A DNA stretch of 64,000 nt. It comes from Anthostomella pinea (taxonomy: Eukaryota > Ascomycota > Sordariomycetes > Xylariales > Xylariaceae). The stretch spans positions 5,890,001 through 5,954,000 of the forward strand of contig CAUWAG010000003.1 in assembly GCA_963556695.1 (NCBI GenBank), written 5' to 3'. This document shows positions 11,140 through 22,887 of this stretch, in pieces. The notes under the pieces are model-generated. The model saw nothing but the letters and a program-made list of their open reading frames with translations, did not search any database and was not told where the DNA came from. Each line of letters starts with the position of its first letter. The stretch's first letter is position 1. The position numbers and the translations under genes were made by a program.

Positions 11140-13624
11140 ATGTCTTACATGGACGCCACCGGCTCCTCCCCAGACACGGTAGACACCGGTCACGGTAAAT
11201 CGCCGAATGCTTCCGTGTCGGAACAATCGGCAGCACATCGGAAGCCTGGGAAACGGGATCGCGTCGCTCTGGCTTGTCAAAGGTTGGTCTTCTCCTAGCC
11301 TTCAAGCTGATTGCCGGTCGGCTAACGGAACCTGCAGGTGTAAGACGCGGAAGCAGAAAGTGAGTGTGAACCGCCTAGGCCCGACCAGGCACATGTGCAG
11401 CATTACCTTTACAGTACTTAGTCTGACCTGCGTGCCTCGTAGTGTGATGGCCAACGACCAGCGTGCGCTTCTTGTGCTCGGCTGTCGTTGAAGTGCGGTG
11501 AGTCGCTCTTATGACAACGGCTGGCAGTTACATTCTGACGGCGTCTTGGTGGTTGAAGTCTACATCGTCCCTCTGGTTCCAGCTGCTGGCGAGAAGAAGA
11601 TATACATCAGAGCCCTCGAGCAACGGGTCGCCGAATTAGAGTCATATCTCGCCTCGCTCGGTCACATGGGCACAGGTACCGACCATCTTGGACGCCCGGC
11701 GCAAGCATCATCGTCACACCAGCACGCCATTGCATCCGGCAATCAGTCGGGCCAGCCAATATCGCAGGGCCAACAAACCTCTGATGACGATGATGACAAC
11801 GATATTCTTGTTGCTGTCAGGGACTTGTCTCTCTCGGCCTCGGGCCATTACGTAGGCGCTTCGTCCAATATCACGATAGGCCGCGTGCTCAGCTCCGTCG
11901 TGCACAGTCAGCGGGCTGCAAACCCCTTTGTGTACGACGAACAGGTCGCACAGGGCGATGATGACCCAGCGCCCAAAAGCGTATATTCAACGAGCCAAGG
12001 AGATGTGATGGGGGTCCCATTTCTAAGCCCAAGTGTAGCTACAAGACTGCTGCAGGGTTGGTTTAGGCACATTGCCACGAGATATCCAGTGATCCATTCA
12101 GCACGGTTGATGGAGCTTCACAACAACAGAGACAGTTTGACGGACGACTTCGGCCGCGCAATTCTCCATATTATTTATGCCGTCAGTGGAAGATGGCTTG
12201 AGTCGGCTGGAGAGATGGGCCACTTTTTCAGTGACCAACACTACGATCTCGCCTTTGCTCACATGGACTCTATCTTGCGGCTAAGGGATTCTCGGGCAGT
12301 CGATTATCTTCTACTCATGGCACTTTATTGTACGAGAGCTCCGAGAGATCCGGGCGCGTGGACGTACGTGGGAGCTGCGATGAAATTGTGCATCGAACTG
12401 GGCCTACACCGCCGACCAAGAAGACCTCAACTCAGCGTCGAAGGCGAGATGAACAAGCGCCGGTTTTGGACGGCCTACTTCTTGGACAGGGACGTTTCGA
12501 TCGCCATCGGACGTCCCCCATGTATATCAGATCATGATATTGACGCAGAGCTTCCATTTGACATCAACGAGGACACTCTCGACATCGAAATCATTCGGCA
12601 AGCGTCGATGCGGGTCGGCAATGCACCATTGAACCCTCCGACCACCCTGACGTCTTTCATTCACCGCACGAGGCTCAAGCTGATCGAGTCGGAGATCCAG
12701 CATGTCATTTACAGAGTCGATCGTCCTAACAAAGTGCCGGACACCACGATCAACATGTTCATCGACCGGCTCAGCGCTTGGCAAGATGCGATCCCCTACG
12801 ACGCCAGGAATTACGTCCACCGCCAAGACGTAGCTTATGACGGCCTCGAGTTCTACACAATTCATTATCATCGCTGTGTCCGGTTCTTGCTATTCCCGCA
12901 ATTAGCAGAGATTCCCCTTAACATGCGGTACTTGCGGCTCTGCTCGGATGCTTCTGCAGGCATCATCACCGACTATCGAAGATTGCATACCGTCTTTCCT
13001 GTTGGCTTCTCAGCATTGTCGATCCAGTCCGTTTTCTTGGCCGGTAAACACCCTCACGATCATGCATCCGCTTATATAATGGTTGCTAACTGCTGAACAG
13101 GTCTAACCCTGATATATTGTGCCTGGCTGGCCCCGGTCAATTTCCTGAGCGTTGAGGGTCCGTTGACAGACTGTCAGTTGCTCCTATACATAGTCACGGA
13201 GCGTTATCCTTCTGCCCGGAAGTATCGTGACGTCTTTGAGCGGATTAGGTCATCTATTCTTAGTATGATTGCGCAAGGCAAGCACCAGCCTCGGAACCCT
13301 GTCCGTATCGAACCCAACATTCAGGACGATTTTCCGACCCCACCAGCTCAATGGGGTAATGGCGCGGGCGACGAATACAATTACATGATCACGACTATGA
13401 CTGGAAATGCGGCGACGTCTCAGTTCGATCTGGGCATAGATCCAGCAACAATCGACTTGGTCGGCCGACATGCGGGTCAATCTGTCACAGGCATGGGTCA
13501 GTTTCAGACTGCCTGGCCGGGAATGACGTCCCAAGGCATGTCCCAAGGCATGTCTCAAGACATGCCCCAGGATATGCCCCAAGACATGAATGACATGGGT
13601 GCCATGGGCGGTATGTTCCGATAA
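11140..13624 (+). CDS. Zn2Cys6 binuclear-cluster transcription factor
   Basis: Five exons are inferred: 11140-11282, 11338-11359, 11443-11497, 11583-13043 and 13101-13624, about 734 residues. Only splicing reveals the DNA-binding domain: RDRVALACQRCKTRKQKC then DGQRPACASCARLSLKC, a complete C-X2-C-X6-C-X6-C-X2-C-X6-C cluster at about residues 46-76, split over three exons. A coiled-coil linker (IRALEQRVAELESYL) and the fungal-specific middle homology region follow (WLESAGEMGHFFS, LCIELGLHRRPRR, RRFWTAYFLDRDVSIAIGRP, then LAGLTLIYCAW across the last splice). The C-terminus is a Met/Gln repeat (SQGMSQDMPQDMPQDM), possibly an activation segment. Exon 4 could start at 11559 instead, adding 8 residues. 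Its position among carriers and oxidoreductases suggests a pathway-specific activator. Confidence 0.88.
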
Positions 13625-14623
13625 TTATACGATCCTTTGCTTTATTGGACTGCATTCGTTGGGCATGAAAGGCGAATTTGGACACGGGAATACCATTTGT
13701 ATCTACTTGCTGGTCTCAAAGAAGTGCAACTCTGATAGAAGGGTCACTACTCGATTTTTGGTATATATTGGGGTGTATAGGGAATCAGCTCCAGTCAGTG
13801 TTGCTGCGCGGCGGGTCACGGATATAGCTTGGGATGGGAACGGTTTCAGTCGGATCTCACGTTGTATATAGGTACTGGAGGCAGTCATCGCGGGCCGGTA
13901 GCCTTCGGAGTAGGTTAATGGAGGAGACACAAAAGTCCATGGCCTCGACTGCGTAGGTTCAAATAGAGAGAACGTCACAATCTGTAGCCACCGTTGTGCC
14001 TATTCGCTGCTTCGAGGTCGCCTCATCCATCACCACTCTTTCCATTTCCCCCGTTGACGGGCCAGGTGACCTGTTGCCATAACCAACCACCGTATGGACA
14101 AGGGAGTCCGCGGCGGCCGTGCTACATCATGGCAGATTTATTGATAAGAGAGTTGTAAACATCAAGAATATATTAATACGAAATTTGTCACAGTCACATG
14201 TTCGTCCGGAGTTGCACAAGGGAACACAACATTATTTATTACACAACACCAAACTGCGTTGCCCTGCAAGAACGGCAACACCGGAGCTCTATGAGGTAAT
14301 CCCCGAAAGCTACAATATGAGGCAGTATTAAGTCCCTTACTTACAACACGCATGTACGTGCTTGGAGATTAGTTGTGAACGCAGCTCGTTTCCTAGTTTT
14401 ATGTTATCCGTAAGCGGCGTCCATTCGTTGTATGGCACCGGCATCCGATACCATTTAACCGATGGCCCCGCCGCCCGTGCCGCCCGCGCCGCATAGAGAC
14501 CGCACCAATGAATCACCAGAAAGAGAGGATCATATATGGGGAGAACAAGCCCACGGCTCTCATCATCCATCAGTCTCGAATACAGCAGCATAACCCCGCC
14601 TCCACTGCAATATTAACCCCAAC
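13625..14623. other. intergenic region, no gene recognised
   Basis: About 1 kb between two plus-strand genes. No gene, RNA or repeat was recognised; the short frames have no motifs. The stretch just upstream of 14624 is presumably the promoter of the MBL-fold gene. Confidence 0.5.
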
Positions 14624-15762
14624 ATGGCCGCCAACCCGCCCGAGCTCAACATCCCCGCGTCGACGTCGACGGTCGACGTCTCCATCATCGACACGACGGG
14701 CAGCATCCGAGGCGTCGCCGCAAGCCGCTTCATCGAGCCCAAGATCCCGGGCCACGACTGGCTCGCGGTGCCGTGCCTCGCCTTCCTGATCCAGCACAGG
14801 AAGCTCAAGCGGTCGCTCGTCTTCGACCTGGGCCTCAAGCAGCGCGCCGCCGACTGGCCGCCGCCGCTGGCCGAGGCCCTGGCGAAGACGGGGGCGACGT
14901 TCAACGTGCCGAAGAACGTGCGCCAGATCCTCGACGAGGGCAGCGTCGACACGAAGGGTATCGAGGCCGTCGTGTGGTCGCACCATCACTTCGACCACAC
15001 GGGCGAGCCGGCCACCTTCGAGCCCGCCACCGCGCTGATCGTCGGCCCCGGGTCCAAGGAGCACGTCTTCCCCGGCTGGCCCGCGAACCCCCGCGCCGCG
15101 TTCCGCGAGTCCGACTACGCGGGCCGCGAGGTGCGGGAGCTGGACTTTAGCGAGACCGCCGACGGCACTCTGAAGATCGGCCGGTTCGGCGCGCTGGACT
15201 ACTTTGGGGACGGCTCGTTCTACCTCCTCGACTCGCCGGGCCACGCCATTGGCCACATCTGCGGCCTGGCGCGCGTGACGGGCAGCCTCGACAGCTTCAT
15301 CCTGATGGGCGGCGACGCGGTGCACCACGGCGGCGAGCTGCGGCCGCACGCGTGGCACCCACTACCATCATCCATTTCGCCGCACCCGTTCAACTCCCTC
15401 TCATCAACGCCGTGCCCGGGCGAGCTGTTCGAGCCATTATTACCGAACGGCACGGACCAGCCTTTTATATCCCGTCCTCTGCCAAGGCGCCGTCAGGCTC
15501 AGCGGCGCACCACGATGTGCCGGAAATGATCGAGTCGATCCGCAAGCTGCAGGAGGTCGACGCGCATAATAATGTTCTTGTCGTGCCCGCGCACGAGATG
15601 GCCATGATGAGCGTCGTGGACTTCTTCCCCAAGAAGGCGAACGATTTTGTGGAGAAGGGCTGGGTGCACAAGACGCGGTGGGTCTTCTTGGGCGATTTTG
15701 CGAAGGCTGTTGGGTATGAGGGCAAGATCCCGGTTGAGGGAATGGGAGAATGGGGTCCGTGA
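14624..15762 (+). CDS. metallo-beta-lactamase-fold hydrolase with one frameshift
   Basis: The first frame (14624-15529) carries the MBL signature VVWSHHHFDHTGEPATF (HxHxDH, near residue 127), LLDSPGHAIGHICGL (third metal His) and LMGGDAVHHGGELRP (bridging Asp). It is homologous up to CPGELFEPLLPNG, then drifts. The conserved C-terminus (AHHDVPEMIESIRKLQEVDA, then VVDFFPKKANDF) continues in the next frame to 15762. The switch lies in CCTTTTATATCC at 15461-15472; one extra T would join the frames. No GT-AG intron fits. The frameshift is therefore a one-base deletion or sequence error, and the protein would otherwise be about 379 residues. Fungal relatives are lactonase- or glyoxalase-like hydrolases, often in secondary-metabolism or catabolic clusters. 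Substrate unknown. Confidence 0.82.
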
Positions 15763-15960
15763 GTTGTGATACGTGTGTAGCGCTGTACAGTGTGATATGG
15801 CACGTACGGTAGCATTTTCATCGCAAATATTTGAAGAATGCCCTTGTGCGACGTGGCTAGAGAGAGCTATATAGACATGAAAGGCCCCATCCTCCTTTAA
15901 TAGTCAACCTAGTTCGGTTCCTGTTTTTACAGAGTCAAGTAAGCTGATCGGCCAAAAGTC

Positions 15961-17924
15961 TTATACCTTCCCTTCAACAGTCTCCGCGCGCTTTTCAACA
16001 TCGTCCGAGCTATGCCGGCTGTGGGTATTTGCCGTAGCAGCTTCGCCTACGACGACCTCGCCGTCCACCAGTTCGAAGTCAAGCTGCACCCCCAGCCCGG
16101 GCGGTGGGAAAATCGTATTCAAGAGAAAATACAGCACACCAGAGACAGCATAGCCAAAGAAGAAGGAGATCTGGTACAAGTGGTACCAACCGTCCGAGAC
16201 AGCCGGGCCGCCCACGGCCATGACGAAGCCGGGCAGCGTCCACACCATGCCGAGGAAGTAGGCGACGAACGCCCGCCAGTTCAGCCCGTGCCAGAACCAG
16301 TAGATGCCGTCCGGGGTGTACAGGTCAGGGATGACCCACCTGCACTTCCGCACGACCCAGAAGTCGATGACGAGGATAGATGCTGCCGGGCTCAGGAAGA
16401 CGCCGAACGACGAGAGCACCGTGATGAAGGTGCTGGCTTGAGTGAGAAAGCGCCATGGTTGGGCAAGGACGCCCAGAATGGAGAAGATGATAGACCCCCG
16501 ACGGCGCGACACCCAGCGCGGCAGCAGCATCGCGACGTCCATGCCCTGTTGGCAAATTAGAGTCAGTAATTACTCCTTTGGGACGTTTTGCCGAAATAAA
16601 ATGAAATCTTTATGCGTGGCTCGGGAGCAAAGGCTCTTGACACAGGCTAGAAGAGGGAATTCGCGCCAAGGACATGACCATATGGGGTAATAAGAGATTC
16701 AAGAATGTACATACGGAGCTGACGCAGTTCTGCGTGTAGTTGATGAAGACGGTCACGCTCAGCAAGCCCAGGCCGGCGAAGAAGGTGCCGGCGCGGCAGG
16801 CGGCCGTGTAGGAGCTCTGCTGGACAAATTGCAGCATGATGACCGGGTTCCACTGCACCTCACCGTACAGCTGCGCCGTGGCCGACGTGGTGATGATGCC
16901 GATCAGAGCCACGAGGGTCACGGTCAGGGGCAGGGCGGTCAGCTGCGCGAGGGTCGGCGCGTGTCGGGACTTGGCGTAGCGCGTCCAGTCGCTCACGCGG
17001 TCGCTGCCTCCGGTATACGTCCCCGCGATCGACGTGATGCCCTGGACCATCAGATACCCGACCTGCGAGGACGGCACACTAACAGCCGGCGCGACGAGGT
17101 CGCCCGCGCCTCCGTTGGCATGCACGGCCCAGGCCATGATGCCCAGGAGCGTCGCGCTCGACACCACCAGGTTCGCGACGAGGTAGCGCTGGACGACGTG
17201 CGGCGGAATAAAATAGATGACGGGAAAGTACAACAAAATAAACAGCACGAGGCCGACGAGCTGGGGCGTCGTGATGCCGGCGCCCGCGGGCAGCGTGTTG
17301 GCCAACGTCAAAAAGCTGGGGAAGATGGCGTTCAGGATGATGACGAAGGCCTGCCCGCCAAAGTACATCTGCGTGCCGTAGAAGACGAACGACTGGAACA
17401 CGTTGAGCATTACCACGAAGTATGACCCCCAGAGCCCGAAGGAGGCCCGGGCGAGCGCGCCGTAGCCGAGGTGGTGGATTGCGCCGGCGGCGCCGTTGAT
17501 GTAGGCGCTGAGGGAGGCGATCACGCAGCCGATGACCTGGGGAAGCTTTCTGTCAGGCCATGTTCATGGCATAATCGAAACGAAACGAGACGTGACTTGA
17601 CTTGACTTGACTTGACTTGACTTGACTTGACTTGACTTGACTTGTTGTTTAAGACGAATTACTTACAACCACCGCGCATGCCTGTCCGGCAGTGAGCCCG
17701 ATGCCGATCAGACTACTGCCAATCGTCCAGGATGACAACGAGATGCCGCATGTTCCCCAATAGGCGTAGAACGCCAGCCAGCCGTAGGTGCGCTTGTCAT
17801 GAGGAATAGGGTAGACGTCCTTGTTCCCCCACCGGCTTGTTTTGATAGATTCGAACTCGTCGTCGGTGGGCTTGACCTCGAGCTGCTTGAGGATCTCCGA
17901 GGCGCCCATTGTCGAGTTGTTCAT
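15961..17924 (-). CDS. NCS1-family permease (uracil/allantoin/purine-cytosine type)
   Basis: Exons 17924-17667, 17536-16715 and 16545-15961 join in phase 0 to give 554 residues with about twelve hydrophobic segments. Telltale NCS1 sequence includes RTYGWLAFYAYWGTCGISLS in the N-terminus and TM1, INGAAGAIHHLGYGALARAS, SIAGTYTGGSDRVSDWTRYA, and NYTQNCVSSGMDVAMLLPRW across the second splice. Characterised members take up nucleobases, allantoin, nicotinamide riboside or thiamine with protons or sodium. Intron 1 (130 bp) is largely a CTTGA pentamer array. Intron 2 (169 bp) is an introner-like element shared with the metacaspase gene. The gene is divergent from the GMC oxidoreductase. Confidence 0.92.
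16546..16714 (-). repeat. introner-like element, copy 1 (intron 2 of the NCS1 permease)
   Basis: This whole intron resembles the 158-bp intron at 52813-52970 in the unrelated metacaspase gene. In the + orientation both contain GCAAATTAGAGTCAGTAATT followed by ACTCCTT at one end, and CTCGGGAGCAA(A/G)GGCTCTTG then ACACAGGC(T/C)AGAAGAGG in the middle; both finish near AATGTAC(A/G)TAC at the donor. The AATTACTGACTCTAATTTG block holds the likely branch point (CTGAC) near the acceptor. Phase is 0 here and 2 in the other gene. Similarity runs splice site to splice site and stops at the exons. Confidence 0.88.
17593..17645 (-). repeat. (CTTGA)n pentanucleotide array inside an intron
   Basis: About ten uninterrupted copies of ACTTG/CTTGA fill roughly 40% of intron 1 of the NCS1 permease. 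On the transcribed strand it reads (TCAAG)n. A perfect pentamer array of this length is likely to vary in length between isolates. Confidence 0.95.
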
Positions 17925-18875
17925 CCACTACGCGTGGCCAGCAACGCAGGAGGATTCCGTGATGAGATTATGACAAGTCGGTATCGAAGATCAAGGTCGA
18001 GCAGCTGGCTTGGCAACTTGAGAAGGCATCGCATGCTGCGAGAGAGGTTGATGAAATTCGGGGTATATGCCTCGTTGACAGCTGAGGTCCTGAAGCAGGG
18101 TCTATCTGTGTAACACCACTCTGCAGGCCTGCCTCATTCGAGTCAGTGAGGCAGGCCTGTAGAGTTGGAGTCCGAGTACGCTGGCTGCTCATTGCTCATT
18201 ACTCATTGCTCATGCAGCTGGCTTGTCATGGTTTCGACTGTAATCGTCCTCGCCGGCACGGCAAGACCACTCCTTCGCTATGCTTCAGATAACAGGTAAC
18301 AGAGCCATGGTCACGTAGACGGGCCGAAACCCCATCACCCCACGGATCTGTTACCTACCACCAGCTCAATGGCTACGGTGCTTACTGTGTAGAGTGACCC
18401 CACAATATACGGTTCGTTGAAGCTTTCCCGTGCCACGTTTCTTCGGACCGGTCAAGTCAAGATTGTGGGTAGCATTCTACTGATGCAATGCCACGATGCC
18501 TTGGCAGCCATCGGGACGCCCTTCCCGATGGTGCTGCCGGGTGGCGCACCTGCAGGTCGGGGTAGTGCTTTATTTGGTGGGTAAGTTGAGGCGTGTTACT
18601 GTAGACGAGTAATATCAAGACGAACAGGGGAGAGAGATAGGAAGTCCGTTGCGGTCAGGGGTTATTCCCGCAGATAGCCGCCAAGGAACTTACTTGCAGT
18701 AGAATGATTACTCCCGCGGCTTCCACCCACACTGTCGGGACACGCCAAGTTACGGTAATCGGACAGGGATTGGGTGACGAAGTGAAGTTGTTGGCGATCT
18801 ACATCGAGGAGGGATCACAACGCTCACCACAAGGGGCTTGAGCAGTTCGTCGGTAGGAGTTGAAGTGACTTCTAG
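17925..18875. promoter_or_regulatory. divergent promoter region with an 18-bp palindrome
   Basis: This 0.95-kb spacer lies between the NCS1 permease (-) and GMC oxidoreductase (+). It contains a near-perfect inverted repeat: CTCTGCAGGCCTGCCTCA (18119-18136) and its complement at 18147-18164, 17 of 18 pairs, 10-bp spacer. A run of TGCTCAT-like units follows at 18188-18213. The palindrome could be a regulator site or simply a hairpin; neither is established. Confidence 0.5.
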
Positions 18876-20711
18876 ATGGCTGAGCTGTTTGACTTCATCG
18901 TTGTGGGAGGTGCGTCAATATCCAACCAACCGCTGGGAGAGCCGTCCTAAACGGAGCTGACCATTGGAACCTGCAGCCGGGCCGGCGGGCTGCGTCATCG
19001 CATCCAGGCTCGCAAAGACTCCCGCAAAGCCATCGGTGCTTCTCGTGGAGGCCGGTGGCGCCAATGAGAACATGGCGAATTTATCTGGAGCCGAGCGGTT
19101 TGAGATCGCGTTCCGCGAAGGGTCGCCCTTGAACTGGTTCTACAAGACCGAACCCCAGGTGAAAGGTCAGGTGATCGACTATTCGAGGGGAAAGGGGCTG
19201 GGTGGGAGCACAGCTATCAACTTCTGCGGCTGGGTCGTTGGCGCGGATGACGACTACGATGAGTGGGCGAGGTTGGTCGGCGATGAAGCTTTTGCATGGA
19301 AGCATGTCAAGCAGTGTCTCAAGAAGATCGAGAACTTCCACAACGATGTCCCGCAGAAATACAGAAAGTGGTTCAAGCCGAAAGACGAAGGTGAGTTTTA
19401 TTAAACTGCCTACTTCCCAGCCTGCTGAATAAGATGCGCAGATCACGGGATAGGGGGCGCCGTTGACATCTCGTATCAGGCTGAGTGGCTTGACATCTGC
19501 GATGACTTGTTCATTGCAGCTGAGCAGACACCAGGGTTTGGCATCAATACAGATGTCAATGCTGGCAATCCCATAGGAATGGGTATTGGCACAGCCTGCA
19601 TCTATAGTGGCATTCGAGTCACCTCGTCGAGCGCATATCTCCAGGAGGTAACCTCGAACCTGACAATCACGACGAATCAGCAAGTGGAGAAGGTCATTGT
19701 CGAGGGAGGCGTAGCCACAGGAATCAAGACAATCGACGGCAGCATATTCAGGGCAAAGAATGATGTCGTGTTATGTGCCGGTGCACTGAACAGTCCTCAC
19801 ATCCTCCTCCTATCGGGCATCGGGCCCAAAGAACAGCTGGAGCAGCACGGGGTGGCGCAGGTGAAACAGATGCCAGAGGTTGGTCAGAACCTGCAGGATC
19901 ACTGCTTCGGCATGGCAGGTATCGTGGTGAAGAAGAAATGTGATCAGAACTTCAAGCAGTCGCCGACCCCCATGGGCTGGTTCAAGGTTCCAGCGACGCT
20001 CAGCTCGGACGAGTTCAAGGAGCTGCCCACCGCGATGCAGGAATACCTAAACCGGCCCAACGTGCCGAATTGGGAGTTTGCGACCGTGAGTGTTCGACTT
20101 TGTCTCGTAGTCGAAGGGAGGCTGATGTGGATCTAGTTGACCCCTTTCTTCGAAGGAACACCGCTTGAACCGGACGAGGAGGTTTTCTCGGGCATATGCA
20201 TGATGATGAACCCTCAGTCCAGGGGCACGGTCACACTAAAGTCTTCGGATCCCAAAGATGCACCCCTTATTGACCCCAAATTCTTGACGCATCCATTCGA
20301 TAAGCTCAATGCCATCGAATCGATGCGGGAGATGCTCAGGTACATGCAGACGCCAATATGGAAGGACAAGACCACGCGGACGCTTGGGTGGCCGAGAGAC
20401 GACACAGACGAGGCTGTCTGGGTATGTCTCCTTTCCTCGTAACAAGTTGCTGAACAACTGACCCCTTATAGGAAGCATACTCTTCGAATCTGAGGAGTTC
20501 ATGGCACATGTGCGGCACGGTCCGCATGGGCCTTGATGACGCCTCCTGCGTTGACTCGTCGTTCAGGGTCTATGGGATTGGCCGCCTTCGCGTCGCGGAT
20601 ATGAGCGTCTGTCCGCTGATACCAAATAACCACTCACAGACGACGGCCTACGTGATCGGGGAGCTTGCTGCTGAGAAGCTCGTTGCTGAGCATGGATTGG
20701 ATAGTTCTTGA
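18876..20711 (+). CDS. GMC-family FAD oxidoreductase
   Basis: Five exons (18876-18909, 18977-19390, 19442-20085, 20137-20421, 20472-20711) give 538 residues, a normal GMC length; all introns are 50-67 bp. The first splice completes the FAD dinucleotide fold (FDFIVVGAGPAGCVIASRLA). GKGLGGSTAINFCGWV is the first GMC signature and LCAGALNSPHILLLSGIGPK the second. Near the C-terminus SSWHMCGTVRMG and NNHSQTTAYVIGELA supply the catalytic His pair (about residues 470 and 513). Family members oxidise alcohols (choline, aryl alcohols, glucose). No signal peptide is visible, so it is probably intracellular. With the aldehyde dehydrogenase just downstream it could make an alcohol-aldehyde-acid relay; that is inference. 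Confidence 0.93.
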
Positions 20712-21296
20712 ATAGGTAACTACATGTACGTAGCCTCAGGGCGTCAGTACCTGGGTTTGAACCATATATACTCTGAAATGGTCTGAAAAGCATCACAAGG
20801 TTGCTGCCTCATCCTTCCAATGTTCTCGGGGTTAGGGTTAGGGTTGACAAGTGCCCATCAATGAGATAGTGGCGGCAGACCCCGCCTCATGCCCCTACCC
20901 CTCCCTCCTACAATGTTCAGCCGGTACGTAACTGGCACTTGCATACTGCTATCTGCAGCACCGGGTAGACCTTACCGACCCGTCTTGCAGTATGCCGGCC
21001 ATGCAGCGATATCCATTTGAGAGCTGTCGGTCCGGCGCCGGAGGGCCAAGGGACGACCGAGGACTGCCGAAGACGAACTTCATAACTGGTCATCGATTCC
21101 ACCCAAGCCCCCATCCCAGAGGAGGGGCTAGAATGTAGAAGGTCAAGACAACGGGAGCTTGATAAGCTTCTGCATACTGCATGAGCACGTAACCTAGCAA
21201 TCTGCGTGTAACTTATACAAAGCCGGCTAAGACTACCCTTTTAAGGATACTCCTACCGACACCTCGGCTGTGGCTTCACTGTCGTTGACCTCACTC
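20712..21296. other. intergenic region with interstitial telomere-like repeat
   Basis: The spacer between two co-oriented genes contains GGGGTTAGGGTTAGGGTTG at 20828-20846, about two and a half TTAGGG units. The rest is presumably the GMC gene 3' end and the aldehyde dehydrogenase promoter. Confidence 0.6.
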
Positions 21297-22887
21297 ATGA
21301 TGGCGCCTCTTGATGTCAAGAACTTCATCAACGGCGAGGTGAGAAAGAAATCCCAGTGAAGACACACTGCCCTGGAAAGCTAACATCCTACAGTTTGTCA
21401 ACTCCAGCGACGAGAAGACCTTTGACCTGTTCTCACCCTACTCAGGAGATTTAGTCGCGAAAGGTGAGTAAGCTTCCATCTCATCGCGAGCTCATGGGCT
21501 GACTTGAGATCGCATAGCCGTAGAATCCACCGCTGAGGATGTCGACAAGGCCGTCGATGCCGCCAAGGCTGCCTTCCCAGCATGGTCGGCCATGTCCCCG
21601 TCGCAGCGCGGCAAGCCGCTCGCCAAGCTGGCGCAGATGATCACCGACGCGGACGAGGAGCTCGCCAAGCTAGACGCGCTCTCGCTAGGACGTCCGGTCA
21701 GCACATGGTTCGACGGCTACTATGCCGCAATGCACTTCCGGTACTTCGCCGAGGCAGCGTATCCCGTGGGAACGTCGAGCCTGAACACGCCGGGCTTCAT
21801 AAACGTCTCGCTCCGGCAACCGTACGGCGTGTGCGCCGCTATTATCCCGTGGAACAGCCCGCTGGTCTTCTACAGCAAAAAGCTGGCCCCCGCGCTGGCC
21901 GCCGGAAACACAGTGATCCTGAAGACGAGCGAGAAAGCGCCGCTGTCGTCGGACAAGGTGACGCAGATGCTCAACGAGGCGGGCTTCCCGCCGGGCGTGG
22001 TCAACGTGGTGCACGGCCACGGCGCCGTCGCCGGCGGCGCCATCAGCAGCCACATGGGGATCCGGGCGCTGTCCTTCACGGGATCGTTGCGGACGGGGCG
22101 GCTAATCCAGAAATCGGCTGCCGACTCCAACCTAAAGCACCTGATCTTCGAGCTGGGTGGCAAGTCGCCTGCCATCATCTTCGACGACGCCGACCTCGGG
22201 CGAGCCGCGCGCGAGACCCAGCACAGCATCATGTGGCATTCTGGCCAGACCTGCATGGCCAACTCGCGCATCTACGTGCAGAAGGGTGTTGCTGACGATT
22301 TCATCTCGGCGTTCAACTCGCTGGCGGCCGCGCGCAAGCTGGGTGATCCGACGCTGAAGGAGACGGACAGCGGGCCGCAGGCAGACAAGACGCAGTTTGA
22401 GACGGTGCTGAAGTACATAGAGGAAGGGAAGAAGACTGGGAAGATGGTGGAGCCGGATACAAAGCTGCCAGCTGATCATGCGGATTTGTTCGTCGGGCCT
22501 GCGGTCTTCCTGCAGCAACCTGAGGACAGCAAGGTCATGAAGGAGGAGATCTTCGGACCGGTGGTCTGCATCAACACCTTCGAGACGGAGGAGGAGGCGC
22601 TGAAGATTGCGAACGACACTGAGTTTGGGCTCTACGCGGCGGTTTATACCAAGGACCTCGACCGTGCTATGCGGGTCGCCAAGGGCCTCGAGTCCGGCAT
22701 GGTGGGCGTCAACTGCACGTCGCCGACGGGGGCTTGGGACATGCCTTTCGGTGGCTACAAGGGCAGTGGTGTTGGACGGGAAAGCTTCCTGCTTAGTATG
22801 GATGACTGGCTGGAACAGAAGGCGGTGTACATTAGGGTTGGGGGCTTGGAGAGCTCAGGGGCGGTCAGTAGCACTCTTGGCAGGTAG
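21297..22887 (+). CDS. NAD(P)-dependent aldehyde dehydrogenase
   Basis: Exons 21297-21338, 21394-21463 and 21518-22887 give 493 residues, the standard ALDH length. The motifs are complete: CAAIIPWNSPLVFYSKKLAP (substrate entry and coenzyme site), FTGSLRTGR (nucleotide-binding turn), FELGGKSPAIIFDDADL with the general-base Glu near 249, SGQTCMANSRIYVQ with the nucleophilic Cys near 283, and KEEIFGPVVCINTF. The reaction is irreversible oxidation of an aldehyde to its acid. Two ATGs are adjacent at the start; the first is used. It lies directly downstream of the GMC oxidoreductase, whose aldehyde product it could consume. Substrate unknown. Confidence 0.95.

Noticed and set aside
14570..15358. 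262-codon antisense frame over the MBL gene
   Set aside because: Arg/Val/Ala-rich mirror of a GC-rich gene; the sense strand carries the metal-binding motifs.
15461..15472. Programmed -1 ribosomal frameshift in the MBL gene
   Set aside because: The 0-frame codons (CCT TTT ATA) do not fit X XXY YYZ, and no such event is known for this family. A lost base is more likely.
17593..17645. CRISPR-like array
   Set aside because: A pure pentamer microsatellite without spacers, in a eukaryotic intron. No CRISPR structure exists in the window.
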